In this document: one piece after another, positions 26,106 through 46,259 of the stretch
Layout of the letters: each line of letters begins with the position of its first letter
How positions within the stretch are numbered: position 1 is the first letter of the stretch
Origin: Datnioides undecimradiatus
Lineage: Eukaryota; Chordata; Actinopteri; Lobotiformes; Datnioididae
DNA length: 64,000 bases
Assembly (NCBI GenBank): GCA_008933995.1
Contig: WARS01000033.1
Span: 4,519,787 to 4,583,786, forward strand
Reading direction: 5' to 3'
Translations under genes and position numbers: made by a program
Notes under the pieces: generated by a model
What the model was told of the DNA's origin: nothing
The model's input: only the letters and a program-made list of their open reading frames with translations
The model's database searches: none

Positions 26106-27060
26106 CAACAGAAACGTAGAAAACCGATTGATGTAAATGTAAAAAGTAGTAAAAGCATTGTTTAATTCAGTGTTTTCATAGCAGCATTAATAATATGCTT
26201 TTATAGATATGCATATTATATAAAATGCTTTTATATATTTTTCAGAACTTGTTTTTTTTCTGTATCTAGTCTGTCTCGATTCAGTCAAGATAGGCTGGAC
26301 ACTGTGTGGGCTAAGGAGAAATAGTAAACAAACATCAGAGTGAGAGAGAGGCGAGTGTGTGGACTTTTTTAGATGTTGCAGTGAAACTACTGATGCTTAC
26401 TCACAGGCATAAACTGCAACTGTTTACCATCTTCTGAAGTGGCAGGCGAGTCAAGTTTCAGAGCATTATGAGCAGGATGATCTATGGTATCTGCACATGC
26501 TCCATATAGTGTCAGAAGGACTGTTGTCTGTGACTTGCTGCAGTTGTCTGTGTTTGTTCGCAGCCATCGCTAGTCCTATCAGTACCAACAGTAGCCTGGG
26601 GGTTAGAGTAGACAGGTTGTGAGTGAAAGACTTTGGATTCAGGCTGGCTTAAAATCTGAGGAGACTATCAGAAGGTCACTCAGAATCAAATCTTGTTGCT
26701 CAAGATTATTCTGTGAGGACAGATGAAGAAATCAATATATATGAATAACCCCAAATATTCAGCCAATATTGTGGTCAGCTGATCCAGAGGCATGAAACAA
26801 AACAATGAAACAAAGACTGGCACCCCCTTCACAGACAATGGTGAGAGAACTGGAATCTACTGACACTTGAATGTAGTTTTGAGGTGATTATTGGCTTTTA
26901 AATATATATTATATTATTCTTTCTTTTTTAAAAATGAGAGCTGAATGAAGACATCGCTATGGTCGCGTGTTAGTTCAATGACATCTCATTCAGGGGATTT
27001 CTATGTTGTTTATGGTTTAGCCAGCAATCTTCCCCTGTCATCCATATATGGAACACTTCT
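26106..27060. other. B-to-C spacer, second part (5' flank of gene C)
   Basis: Homologous to the C-to-D spacer at 30,800-30,950 and 31,830-32,670. The Tc1 remnant region between these two blocks is missing: the text jumps from ttttttttctg to tatctagtctgtctcg at about 26,266. No gene is seen. Confidence 0.7.
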
Positions 27061-27133
27061 TGAGTCACTGGCTCAAGAAGGTAATTGGTCAACATGCACA
27101 CTTCCCACTCCATCCATTCCTCAGCCTATATAA
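27061..27133 (+). promoter_or_regulatory. AP-1 site and TATA box of MMP gene C
   Basis: TGAGTCA at 27061-27067 and TATATAA at 27127-27133, spaced 66 bp as in B and D. Start codon at 27,180. Confidence 0.75.
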
Positions 27134-27179
27134 CAGCTGACACCAGCACAGAGATGCAAACTGCATCCAACGAGGAAGC

Positions 27180-29695
27180 ATGAGGTCTTGGGGTCTTTGC
27201 ATCACACTGAGCCTGGTTGTTGTGAAAGCTTACTGTACAGTAAACAAATTATCAGTGTAAGATGAAAAGTTTCACAGAGGTTTGTGGCCTTTTACATTTC
27301 TCAGTTATTTGCATTTAAGATGCGTGGTTTGGAAACTTGCACAAGTCCTGAAGTTATTGACTAAGAGGTATTACATTCTTATCTTCTTTCACAGAGCTAC
27401 CTCAGGAAATTCTTCAACCTAACAGAGGAGGGGGGTCCAACTATGAGACGGGGGATCAGCCCATTGACAAAGAAGCTGACTGAGATGCAGAGATCTTTTT
27501 GGTCCTCCAGATCGACTGATGCTGACACTTGGCTGGTGATGGAAGAAGCCCTCATGGTAGGTTCTTAGACGGGCAATATTTAGTCGTATTTTACCCACTT
27601 TTTGGAAGCTGGTTTCAGGATGGGGAAATAGCCTCACCCACAGGTGACCGATCTGATGAGTTACGGTGTGTGAAAAGCATTTTATAGTACGCTCGTGTAA
27701 CAATACCTGACTTCTTCTCTGACCTGAAGGGATAGAGAATCACATTGTCTGACATGTTCTGAAGTCAGAGGTAGATGACTCCATTGAGAAAGCCTCTGCA
27801 GGTTTAGCTAAAGTCACTCCCTGAGATCTCACAAGAATCTACAGTGGCATCGCTGACATCATGATCTCCTTTTGGAAGTGGCGGTATAAGCAGTTTAATC
27901 CTTTCCAGATTCTTTTCCTGCAGTTATATTGTCAGCCCATGCTCACTGAATTGGCTGGACATCCTATAAAGCATCTTTTCTTTGACTGCATATATTTTGT
28001 GCTCCAGAGCACTCATACAGTAGCAGACAGGATGTATTTTGAATATCCAGCTCTGATTTGCCATTTCTTATACCATCTGTGCTTTAGGACTATTTGGTTT
28101 GCAACATCTGACATGAACGTTGTTCTCTTTAACAAGCACATGGTGGATATTACCCTTCGATGGCCCTGGTCGCGACTTCCGCCCATGCCTCTTCGCCCCC
28201 ATCTCCTGGCATTGGAGGAGACGTCAATTTTGATGAAGATGAGACTCACTTTCAGCTCAAATGCTGGTCATGAGTTATTTATGCCTGTATAGTGTCTCTA
28301 TAACATGATTTCATACTGTGCATGTGTATTTCTTTGATATGATGTGTGTTCATCATTGAGAGGAGATATAACTAACATGTAATATGGTGTTTTCTGCTGT
28401 AGGTGTCATCCTCTTCATTGTGGCTGCCCATGAGTTTGGCCACCCTCATGGTGTCTCCCCACTCTACTGATCCTGGTGCTCTCTATGTTCCTAACGCGAC
28501 ATACAGAAACCCCTGACACCTTCGCTCTGCCTCGATGATGTCAATCTATATCCCAGTCTCTCACGTTAGCACGAACTGGCTGAGGATGCACTAGTCCAAA
28601 TTCCCTACACAGTCTTTGAAAATGTTGCAAAGCTGTTTTGCAATGATGAGCTGATTTTCTTTAACCTTCAGGTCCCAACCCGGATCCTGTTCAGCTCTGA
28701 CCTGAGCCCCCACCACCCCTGATGCCTGTGACTCAACCATGGTCTTGGATGCTGTCACCACCCTGCGTGGAGAAATGCTCTTCTTCAAGGACAGGTATCA
28801 GACATGCAGGAGAATGCAGAAATATCTAAAATGCCAAGGCCCAGAGTGTTGAGACTGCCTGGACTTATTGACTAATTTCGTTCTTGTGTGTTCTCAGCTT
28901 CTTCTGGCGCAACCACCCTCAGTGGGATGCACCTCCTGGTAAGTTCCTTTATCATAAACTTTCAATAACGCCTTCCTGTCAACATCAACGCTGCTTATGA
29001 AAGCCAACAGTCAGACAAAGTCTTCCTCTTCAAAGGTAGTCTAACTGTTCTCTGTATCCACTTTAAGCTCCTAATATGACACAGTTTATAGACTGCATCA
29101 TTAACCTTTACATGTATAAACTAAAAACCTTTACTTTTAACCTCTACTCAGGTCAAAAAGTGGGCTTTCAGTGGCTATGATCTTGCCAGTGGCTATCCCA
29201 AACCAGTTTCCAGCTTTGGTCTGCCCAAAACTGTTAAGAAAATTGATGCGGCTCTCTATGATGTGGATTCTGGCAAGACTTGTTCGTGGGCAGAAATACA
29301 GGTGTTCAACAATACCATGTGGCATCAATTTGCATGGCTGTTTGAGTTACTATGGTGGATGATGTTTTACAAGCTGGTGAATCAGTCTAATTACTGTCAA
29401 CATTCCTTCAGTTATGATGAAGCCACTGAGAAGATGGACCAGGGATTCCCTAAGACAGTAGGTAAGATCTTCCCAGGCTTCAAGGGCAAGGTGACTGCAG
29501 CTGTCCAGCACAGAGGTGAGTAGCTCTCTGAATCAAGACGTCTGAAATGTGAAAGTGTTTGCAAAGGAACTAACAGTGAGCGTCTGTTCTGCAGGTTTTT
29601 CTTACATCTACAGTGGACCCAACATGTTTGAGTACGCCTGAGGTGTTGTTCCGCAGCTGAACAACAGCCACTTGTTGCCCTGCACTAACTTCTAG
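27180..29695 (+). pseudogene. MMP gene C, hybrid collagenase-type MMP
   Basis: Exons by alignment: 27180-27279, 27395-27643, about 27731-27883, 28137-28266, 28403-about 28565, 28672-28794, 28898-29035, 29152-29301, 29412-29515 and 29595-29695. D-type front, A-type body, like gene B. As written, the signal-peptide exon is garbled after MRSWGLCITLSL, the cysteine-switch region is scrambled (no PRCGVPD can be read), and exon 5 has HEFGHPHG in place of HEFGHSLG. The hemopexin exons 7-9 are recognisable (PVNINAAYESQQSDKVFLFK in exon 7). It is the most disturbed copy, though the dense short gaps again suggest sequence error. Confidence 0.8.
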
Positions 29696-32665
29696 ACTGG
29701 TTTACTGCCTGGTTGCTGATGTAGCCTCAGTTAGAATGAAGGCCCCAGTAACCCTAATATCTAAAAACATGGTTTAGGTATTTACATTTTGGAAGTATAT
29801 GTTGGATATATGCCCCTACCTGTGCACCTTTATGTTTTTATATAAATTTTAGTATTTATGTGATGTCAGCAAATTCCTACGCCTAAGTTTATTTAACTCT
29901 ATCTTATGCTATTTTTATTTATATCATATCTATTGGTTAATTATTGCTTTTTCTCCTGTTTGATGAAGTCTCACTGTAAAACATTGAAACATGTTGCAGT
30001 AATTCATTTAACACTGTTACATTTGTCTGAATATGAAAGACATCCCACCATGACAGCACATATGAATGTATCCATGCAAATCTCTGAATGAAAAATGAAA
30101 AATGCATTGAAGCACTGTCAATTTGCAACTAAATGTTTTTAAAGCAGTTTTCAAGCATGTTTAGTTGTTTCTTCACACGTGGAGATCACTGGTAATGTCA
30201 GCGATGCTTGCATATTTCTCAGCCAGACACACAAGAGCATATATAGGATAAAGCTGCAAGTAGTCAGATGTATGGGCTGAAGTTTAGTAGTGCAGCAAGG
30301 CCGATCAACCTTTCATCAATAAAATTTGTCAATATGACTAAAAACTGCCGTAATATTCTGTTTTTGTATTGCATTATAGAAACAATGCTTGAAGGAAGAA
30401 AATTCTTCTGTTAGAAATAAACAGATGTGGTTTAAGAAGTAACTTTGTATAACTTAAAGTCCACGGTAGTTTAGCACATTAGCACCACTTGTTGCTAATT
30501 AACACTTTGAAATTAACCAAAGTATGTGACAACTTGATACTGTGACCTGGTGATGGTGCTAAATTAAAGGGAAACACTAAAGTCTGCGCTAAATGTCAAA
30601 ACTATTCATCCAGTAGTTGTTGAGGTGGTTCACCCTAAACCATGAACATGATCTTCATGCTGGTGCTAGAGGAAAAGTGAGGAGCTCACAGATCAAAGTA
30701 ACCTTCAGCTTGTGATCTTACATATTCTGGGAAACATTAATGTCTGTACAAGGTCTCGCTGTAGACGCTGAGATATCACTGGATGTGTGAAAAGTAGAAA
30801 CCGATTGATGTAAATGTAAAAAAAGTAGTAAAAGCATTGTTTAATTCAGTGTTTTCATAGCAGCATTAATAATATGCTTTTATAGATATGCATATTATAT
30901 GAAATGCGTTTATATATCTGTCTGAACTTGGTTGTTTTCTGTTGATTCATGTTACAAATAACTTGTACCACAACACAAACTGAATGGAATTCATTAAACT
31001 CATGAGTGTACAGTTTCTGTATACTGATTCATCACAGTCCACCATGAACAGTAAGCACTTTTATTGTAATAGTACTTGAAGATACAAAACAATAAAGCTG
31101 ATGTGGAATTATTCATTGACAGCAAACATTTAAAAACAACACAATTTTACACTGATCAGCCACAGCATGAAAACCAGTGACAGGTGAAGCCAATAACACT
31201 GATCATCCTGTTACAATGGCACCACCTGCCAACAGGTGGGATCGAGAAGCTAAGCATGAAGTGTCAGTTCTTGAAGTTGATGTGCTGGAAGCAGGAAAAA
31301 CAGGTGAGTGCAAGGATCTGATTTAACAAGGGCCCAGCTGTGGTAGCTGAAACTGGGTCAGCATCTCCAAACTGCAGCTCTGTAGCTCCTGTTAGTCATA
31401 CTTGTGGTAAGTACTCTACCAAAGTGCTCCCCAGGAATTAAACTGGTGAACTTGATGACAGGGTCACGAATGCCCAGTGCTCAGCGATGTACATTGAGAG
31501 CAAATCTGAAAAACTACCACAACAGACTGTCCATCACGGTTTGCTGCAGACTGGCCCATGCAGAGGCTTGTTTAGCTCAGCGGTAGAACGAGTCCCCACT
31601 GATCATAACACCGGCATGTCAGAGTGTCCATGGGCGAGAAACACTGAAAAAGTCCATAAATTAAAAGTGCAAGGTTAACCTGCCGTTCCTCCAGGTGTCC
31701 AGTGTTAGGAAACAGTGACCAGGATGTGATTTCCCTCTAAAATGTGTGTGTAGATATATATGCAATACCTGTTGAAATACATTTTTACAGATATATAAGG
31801 ACAGAAAAGGTTGACACAAGGGAACACACACAACTTCTGTATCTAGTCTATCTCGACCTAGTCAAGATAGGCTGGACACTGTGTGGGCTGTATGAGTAGC
31901 CAGTAAACAAACATCAGAGTGAGAGAGAGGCGAGTGTGTGGGCTGGGGGTGGTATGTTGAAATAAAAAGGTTCCGGGACTTTTTTTAGATGTTGCTGTGA
32001 AATTACTGATGCTTACTCACAGGCATAAACTGCAACTGTTTACCATCTTCTGTGGCAGGCGAGTCAAGTTTCAGAGCATTATGAGCAGGATGATCTATGG
32101 TATCTGCACATGCTCCATATAGTGTCAGAAGGACTGTTGTCTGTGACGTGCTGCAGCTTGTCTGTGTTTGCCCGTAAGGTACATCGCTGTCCTATCAGTA
32201 CCAACAGTAGCCTGGGGGTTAGAGTAGACAGGTTGTGAGTGAAAGACTTTGGATTCAGGCTGGCTTAAAATCTGGAGGAGATCAGGAAGGTCACTTCAGA
32301 ATCAAATCTTGTTGCTCAAGATTATTCTAGAGACAGATGAAGAAATCATATATGTATAATCAGTTATTCAGCCATTGTGGTCAGCTGGATCCAGAGGCAT
32401 AAAAACAAAACAATGAAACAAAGACTGGCACCCCCTTCACAGACAATGGTGAGAGAACTGGAATCTACTGACACTTTGAATGTAGTTTTTGAGGTGATTA
32501 TTGGCTTTTAAATATATATTTACATATCTTTCTTTTTAAAATGAGTTGTTTCGGAATGAAGACATCGCGTGTCATGTGTTAGTTCATAATGACATCTCAT
32601 TCAGGGGATTTCTGCGTTGTTTATGTTTGCTCAGCAATCTTCCCCTGTCATCCATATATGGAACA
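29696..32665. other. C-to-D spacer (most complete spacer copy)
   Basis: Holds the 3' UTR-like tail of gene C, an AT-rich block, the Tc1 remnant (31,138-31,675) and the 5' flank of D. It lacks the GTF2IRD2-like hAT, the piggyBac-bearing MITE and the LINE/Polinton insertion of the other spacers, so it shows the empty target sites of all three. No gene seen. Confidence 0.75.
31138..31675 (+). mobile_element. Tc1-like transposon remnant, copy 2
   Basis: Better preserved twin of the 11,978 remnant: acactgatcagccacagcat, then aataacactgatcatcctgt, then the transposase start region (ggaagcaggaaaaacaggtg, gcaaggatctg). It is truncated and cannot encode transposase. Carried along when the MMP units multiplied. 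Confidence 0.75.
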
Positions 32666-32670
32666 CTTTG

Positions 32671-32743
32671 TGAGTCACTGGCTCAAGAAGGTAATTGCTC
32701 AACATGCACACTCCCCACTCCATCCATTCCTCAGCCTATATAA
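32671..32743 (+). promoter_or_regulatory. AP-1 site and TATA box of MMP gene D
   Basis: TGAGTCA at 32671-32677 and TATATAA at 32737-32743, 66 bp apart; start codon at 32,792. This is taken as the original of the promoter copied to B and C. Confidence 0.75.
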
Positions 32744-32791
32744 CAGCTGACACCAGCGCCAGAGATGCAAACTGCATTCAACGAGGAAAGC

Positions 32792-36119
<3,328 letters not shown>

Positions 36120-36371
36120 ACTAGTTTACCAGCTCAGTTGCTGATGTAGCCCCTCTGAGCTAGAACGAATCTAACGACATTAACGAAATTAAAATGTAAT
36201 ACCAAATGTATTTACAACCATAAATATACAGTATTCAAAGAGTAAATACGCTCAATGTAATATTATTTTTTTTTTAATTTTATATATTGTTTACATGTAT
36301 GTATGTATGTACCCTACAGTGTATATATTGATGCTGTGTATGAAACCGTCCTGGAAACCAGATATTTATTC

Positions 36372-36500
36372 AAAATCAGAATCAGAATTGTGTTTATTGC
36401 CATGTAACTGAAGAGGTTTCACATTACTAGGAATTTGCCTTAGTGATTTGGTACATACATTAAACATAAAAATAAGTAACATATAATAAGAAGCAAAAAT
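36372..36500 (-). mobile_element. LINE 3'-end fragment in the 3' UTR of gene D
   Basis: Reverse complement of the last 130 bases of the LINE at 230-1359, starting with aatcagaatcagaattgtg. It lies between the stop codon of gene D and the AATAAA at 36,634, so it is part of the likely 3' UTR. The sequence up to 36,590 (containing cttcttgaagctcagacatg) may belong to it too. Confidence 0.75.
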
Positions 36501-36639
36501 GAAATCTGAGGAACTTCTACTGTCAAGAACTTCTTGAAGCTCAGACATGATGCCACGGCTCTCAGGGTCCTCCACAGTGGATACATCATTTTATGTGTGA
36601 ATGTAAATCTGTAACAGTTGCAATCGATTTACAAATAAA

Positions 36640-37720
36640 TATTTTTTTAGCAAGGCATTTTAATGTCTCCTTCCTGTTTATGAAGGTCAACGTGCAGTGA
36701 GTGAACTGTTTTTGCCTCTGTTGAAGTTCTTGCTTAAAGTAAAGCATTAGAATGTATGTGCTTTCTCAGACAGTCTGGTGATGTTGTCATGGGACATCAA
36801 CAACATACATGTAGTTTCACTCATTTAATCATTTCAGCGAAACGTCAAGGAACAAAGCATTCATAGTATTTTAACAACAAAAACTATAAATGTTAATAAA
36901 AATCAACAAATGAATCTAATTTTCAGTGCAATTGTTCAATAGTTACTTCACGAGTTCCCTTCATGAGATGTCTGTTTTGGCAGCTTTTTTCTGCTATTGG
37001 GAGCCAGCCACCTCTGGTTTGTTATCAGCGTATGTTTTAACTGTGCACTCCTCCAGCTCCCCCTCTTGGTTTCTATGTTTACAAGATCCACTGGCCCATT
37101 ATCTTCCTTACAACAAGTGCTCTTTTACAGGAAAAGGTCGTCTCCAGCTGAATGTTCAGGTGGTGACTTGCCTCTCAGTTACCACCATCAATGATAAATC
37201 ACTTTTGTACTACAGCATTGTGCCTTCCCACTGCACTGCGCTGTACACTTGCTTTTGGCCTCTCTGATAAATATAAAAACATAGCATGCTCAGTGAACAC
37301 AACACAAATTCACAAACACCTTTATGAAACTCGGGAAAACAAAGAAAGACCCTGATGTTGACTTCTGTCTGAATCAAAATGAGATCTGATGGCTCATATC
37401 ATATTTGTGATCTCCATCGTGTTCATGCAGGCCCGAGCTACTCCAGCTGTTGACCTCATCCTACCTCTTCCACTCCCCCTACTCCCTCTCTCATTACTAC
37501 ACTTATTATCTCTCTCGTTGGTGTAATAGACCTGTCCAGGCACTTGCAGGAATGTGTTATTGCCCTGTCATGCATTTTCTTTGCTCTTTAGCTCACAACA
37601 AATCTGTGAAATTGACAGCATCAGGAAATAAACCGATCTGTTCATTACAACTCTACGTCTGAGCAGAACCTGGGAGTAAGAGCAGAGTATCTGGAGTTGA
37701 GCCTTCTTCTCTGCAGAGTC
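36640..37720. other. Spacer between MMP gene D and the MMP20-like gene
   Basis: About 1.1 kb. Reading frames are short and unlike known proteins. A CT-rich run (37,460-37,500) is visible. No AP-1/TATA pair like that of B-D was found before the next gene; ggaaataaacc near 37,624 is a weak TATA candidate. Confidence 0.5.
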
Positions 37721-40600
37721 ATGGAAGGTGCACTGGCTTTCAAAACTGTGATCATAGTTTTAATTGTGGCACGCTGTGGAGCCATGCCCATCACTTCACC
37801 CAGCCAAGAAGAGCTCTCTAAAGCCCAGGTAAACATCAGATGTTCCCTACAGTAACATAATATAGCATCTGTTGGAGTTACTTAACCTATTATCAGTTTT
37901 CCTGTGTGGTTCTGGATGGTCCTCCAACCCATAAACAATTAAGTTCCACTTTTTTAACATTTTCTAACATGAAAAGGAAATATGAATATTCATTTCCTGG
38001 TTTTGTGGCATTTAAAATTAATTTGATTTCAAAGATAAGGTTCTGTATCACAGCTGTATAGTTGTAAACTGTCAGTGGCTGCCTCCTTGACTATGCTGTT
38101 TTTCTAGAAGCAGAAATGTATATTTATCATGTATTATATTTAGGAATATGTTTGATATTTATTTTGATTATTATGCCATGATCAGACCTCCATCTGACTG
38201 CATACTGAGCACAATGCGAATAGTTTTCCACACCACAGCAGTAAAAACCCAGTGGTGGTGACCTTACAGAGGAGTTGGAGGTGTTGCCTGCAGCTGTCGT
38301 CCTGTTTTGCAGCCTTTTTAGTGAATGATCATTATTAGTGCTTATGAAAACAGCCACCTTGTGTTTTGCTGGGTGAACACACTTGAGCAGCAAGTCAAAA
38401 CTGAGTCAATGCAACAATTCAAAACAACAACAGTTCCTGTTTTCTTTTGTGCAGGACTATCTGTCTCAGTTTTTCTCTGACATGGATGTCAGTGCCCCCA
38501 ACAGTATGCGGCGCAGCTCTCTAGATTCCTTTGAAGACACTCTCAGAAAAATGCAGGAGTTCTTTGGTCTGGAGGTGACAGGACAGCTGGACTCCAATAC
38601 GGTGGAGGTGATGGCTCGACCCCGCTGTGGTTTCACTGATGTTACCAGATATAGCCATTTTGATGGTCGACCAAAGTGGGATAAGTCGGTGGTCACGTAC
38701 AGGTACTAAACAAGATCTCTGTGTCAGAACACGGAGCAAGATGTCAACAATGAGCAGTTCACCAAAACACAACTTCAATAAAGATCCTCTTGAGGGATTT
38801 AGTAAACCATTTTTACTCCTACACTGCTGCAGGGTTACCAACTACACACTAGACTTGAGTCAGAGTGAAGTCGACACCACCATCGCCAAGGCTCTGAAAA
38901 TCTACAGCGATGTCATTCCTCTGGATTTCAAGCAGATCAGCGGCGGCACAGCTGACATTATGATCATGTTCAGTGCTAGAGGTAATTGAGTGCCTTCAGT
39001 GCTGTTGAGTAATTGCTTGAGGTAGTTTTAACTTTACTCTTCTCCTCTTAAAACCAGACCATGGAGATTTTGCTCCATTCGATGGGGCTAACGGAACCTT
39101 GGCCCACGCATTCTCCCCCGGAGAAGGCAATGGAGGTGACACCCACTTTGATGAAGATGAAACCTGGACTCTGACCTCAGCAGGTGCATGAAACATTATT
39201 ATTGAGATGATGTCATAATACTACTGCTGATTATATATCCACAAGAATTTAATCTGTGTGCATCTGCAGGAGCCAACCTGTTCTTGGTGGCAGCACATGA
39301 GTTCGGTCATGCGCTTGGACTAGCCCACTCTCAGCTCCAGACAGCCCTGATGTATCCGATCTACCAGTATGTGACCATAGAGGGGTTCAAGCTCCCAGAT
39401 GATGACAGACAGGGCATACAGGCTATTTACGGTGAGAGCTCAAAAGATTCATAGACCAAGTTTTGCATCAACAGACCCTCAACTGAGACTTAAAGGTCTA
39501 TATCATTTCTTTGTCTTTTGCCCCTCAAAGGAGTCAGAGCAACATCAGCTCAACCGCCGACTAAACCTGACCCAAATCCAGAACCTTCTCCAGACCGGTG
39601 CAACAGGGACCTGATTTTTGATGCTGCGACCTCCATTCAGAGAAATCTTTACTTCTTCAAAGATGGGTGAGACATTTTTTTTTTACAGTCATGGGAGTTT
39701 CAGAAACACATGCTGCTCTTATAGATGTAGCTACACGCACACTATAATTTCTTCCTTACAGTATGTGACCACTGCCAGCTTATCGTGGAATTTGGTGTTT
39801 CTTTTTCAGATATTTCTGGAAGAGGAGCAGCTCCTGGGACGGCATCACTCTGAGGAAAATTCAGTCAGTCTGGTCTGGAATCAGCAAAGTTGATGCTGCC
39901 TATGAGTATAAGAAAACCAGTACTGCTTTTTTCTTTGAAGGTACAAGAGTTATTTAGTTACCAATCCACAAAAAGACATTTTTTGCTCTTCTTTCTTAAT
40001 AAATGTTGAAATCTGAAGTCAGGAAAATAAGCCGACCTTTTCATCTTTTCACGTTACAGGGAATCACTACTGGGGGATCAGAGGAAACACTGTCCTGTCT
40101 GGGTATCCCAAACCACTCAGTGACTACGGCTTGCCTGCCTCTGTCACTAAGGTCGACGCTGCTGTCCATGTGTCTTTCGTAGGCAGAACCCTCCTGTTTG
40201 TGAACAACAAATACTGGAGGTGAGTAATGTCATTAGTCATAAACACCTAGGCTGAATCCAGATAGAGACGGATAGCACATGTTGATGAACACCTCTCCAT
40301 ATTACTCATATAGCTACAATGAAAGGAGGGGCAGAATGGATGTTGGGCACCCCAAATTCATCCACAGAGGGCTCCCTGGGGTTGGCTACAGGGTGGATGC
40401 TGCTTTTGAGAACAGAGGTAGGCAACGGTCAGTGGTTGGTCCCTCTGCAGTGGCATTATGTTTGGGGTCATATCAGTGATGCATCCCTCTTTTCAGGGTA
40501 CCTGTACTTTTCAACTGGATCCAGACAAGTAGAGTACCACTACCAACGAAGAAGACCAATACGCACGCTGTTGAATTATGGATGGATGGATTGCAAATAA
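37721..40600 (+). CDS. MMP20-like matrix metalloproteinase
   Basis: Intact secreted zinc protease of 475 residues in ten exons: 37721-37828, 38455-38702, 38833-38981, 39058-39183, 39270-39431, 39531-39666, 39810-39940, 40060-40219, 40314-40417 and 40497-40600; all junctions are GT/AG and in phase. Residues 1-21 form a signal peptide. The cysteine switch is PRCGFTD (Cys94), the zinc site is [11 protein letters not shown] (220-230), followed by ALMYP. A short proline-rich hinge ([13 protein letters not shown]) leads to four hemopexin blades closed by a Cys in the last exon. Where most MMPs have S-x-D-P-x after the zinc site, this one has SQLQT. Length and layout fit enamelysin (MMP20), which matures tooth enamel matrix, but another secreted MMP cannot be excluded. 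AATAAA at 40,815. Confidence 0.75.
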
Positions 40601-40814
40601 ACAAACAATGATCCAAACACACAACCACATGCATATGCCTATGGTCACACAATACTCCATCAACCAATCTTAAGTAGCTTTTATAGGCTTTACAGTAGAA
40701 AGACACATAGAAATTTTCTTTTTTAATTAAATACATAATGAAATAATATAACAGCAACGATTATCACTAGTCTTTTTCGTTGCTGTTGTTGCATGCATCA
40801 GTAAAACGTGATTC

Positions 40815-40820
40815 AATAAA
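40815..40820 (+). terminator. Polyadenylation signal of the MMP20-like gene
   Basis: AATAAA 215 bases after the stop codon, followed by a T-rich stretch within 50 bases. No nearer canonical signal is evident. Confidence 0.5.
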
Positions 40821-40824
40821 TCTT

Positions 40825-41439
40825 TAAAAGTGAAAATCAAGTGTGAGTTTACATTTTTTTTTCATCATAGCTGAATTTTTCAGTGAGTATGCACCACTCT
40901 GCTGGGTGTTGACAGACCCAGCAGAGTTCATCGCTTCGATATCAACGCAGAGGAGTTGTTTTGGACAAGATACTACAGAATTACATGTTTTCCTATTTAC
41001 AGTTACTAATGAGAGACCCTCAGAGGTCACATGGGATGCAAATGTGGGATGTAGTAAACAGAGCACATCTGTGGATGCAGATTTCTTTGTCATTTATGTT
41101 ACTGCAAGAGCTGTCTTTGAGGTAAACACCAAACCAGACGCTGTCTACCATATTGACTTGTAGCCCTCTAACAACAGCAGTTCTGCAGTTTCAGTCTAGT
41201 AGAGTGTCATGTAAAATATATTTAGTTAAAATTATGAACATCCTTTTATGAAAGTTATCTATTTTGAAACTGTTTTCATTCGCTGATGCGGAAGTTAATC
41301 TATTTTTTATAAGAACTTCTATTTTTAAGGTGAGTGTCTGGTGCAGCTCCTGTCGATCATGTAACACGTTATGCGATTGCACCGGTGAAACTACAACAAC
41401 CATAATGCCCAGCCAGCGACGACGTCAGAGGGAACACAC
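40825..41439. other. Spacer before acat1
   Basis: About 600 bases without gene evidence. The frames on both strands look random. The last part leads into the acat1 promoter. Confidence 0.5.
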
Positions 41440-41536
41440 CTCTTACTGTGATTGGCTGTTGTGGTTATCCCTCCGCTGCGCGACTGAAGGTGAAGCGGCC
41501 CCAAGTGTGTGAGTCAGTCCTGTTTCCGAGTCCAAA
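41440..41536 (+). promoter_or_regulatory. acat1 promoter, CpG-rich
   Basis: CpG-rich stretch with gacgtca (CREB/ATF-like, near 41,420) and attggctg, an inverted CCAAT box (41,451). No TATA box is seen, in line with a housekeeping gene. Confidence 0.5.
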
Positions 41537-45958
<4,422 letters not shown>

Positions 45959-46229
45959 AACACCTGATGGGGGAAACTTCCCCCTGATACACTGTGTGTG
46001 TGTGCAGTGACGAGCTGCTGGCACCGAAACAGTTAAGACCTCTGTAAACCCCCTTTCTTATTGCGAGGAACTGATCTGTCACAACCTTTCTGCCAGCGGC
46101 CTTGTTCACACACCAAGGTAGGACTCGCCTCATGTGGTGTCATGACTCCGGTGTTTATAACACTCCTCTGTTTGATCAAACACGTTGTGAAAAAATGGAT
46201 TAATATTTAACTCTGACGTGAAATGGGTA

Positions 46230-46235
46230 AATAAA
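46230..46235 (+). terminator. acat1: Polyadenylation signal of acat1
   Basis: AATAAA 270 bases after the stop codon, followed by a T/G-rich stretch (gtgtcgtgttattgattgg) within 30 bases, as expected for a cleavage site. Confidence 0.6.
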
Positions 46236-46259
46236 TAGTTTGTAAGAAACCAGTGTCGT

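Noticed and set aside
31565-31600. tRNA-like A box (tttagctcagcggtagaac) in the C-to-D spacer
   Set aside because: No B box (ggttcgaatcc type) follows within 30-60 bases and no cloverleaf can be drawn; the twin at 12,355 does not preserve it, and it lies in a Tc1 relic.
36926-37267. 113-codon frame between gene D and the MMP20-like gene
   Set aside because: Hydrophobic, low-complexity residues from T-rich DNA, no splice or start context, no known words.
40843-41163. 106-codon plus-strand frame between the MMP20-like gene and acat1
   Set aside because: No recognisable motif, opposite-strand frame of similar length, position right after a polyadenylation signal; looks like chance.
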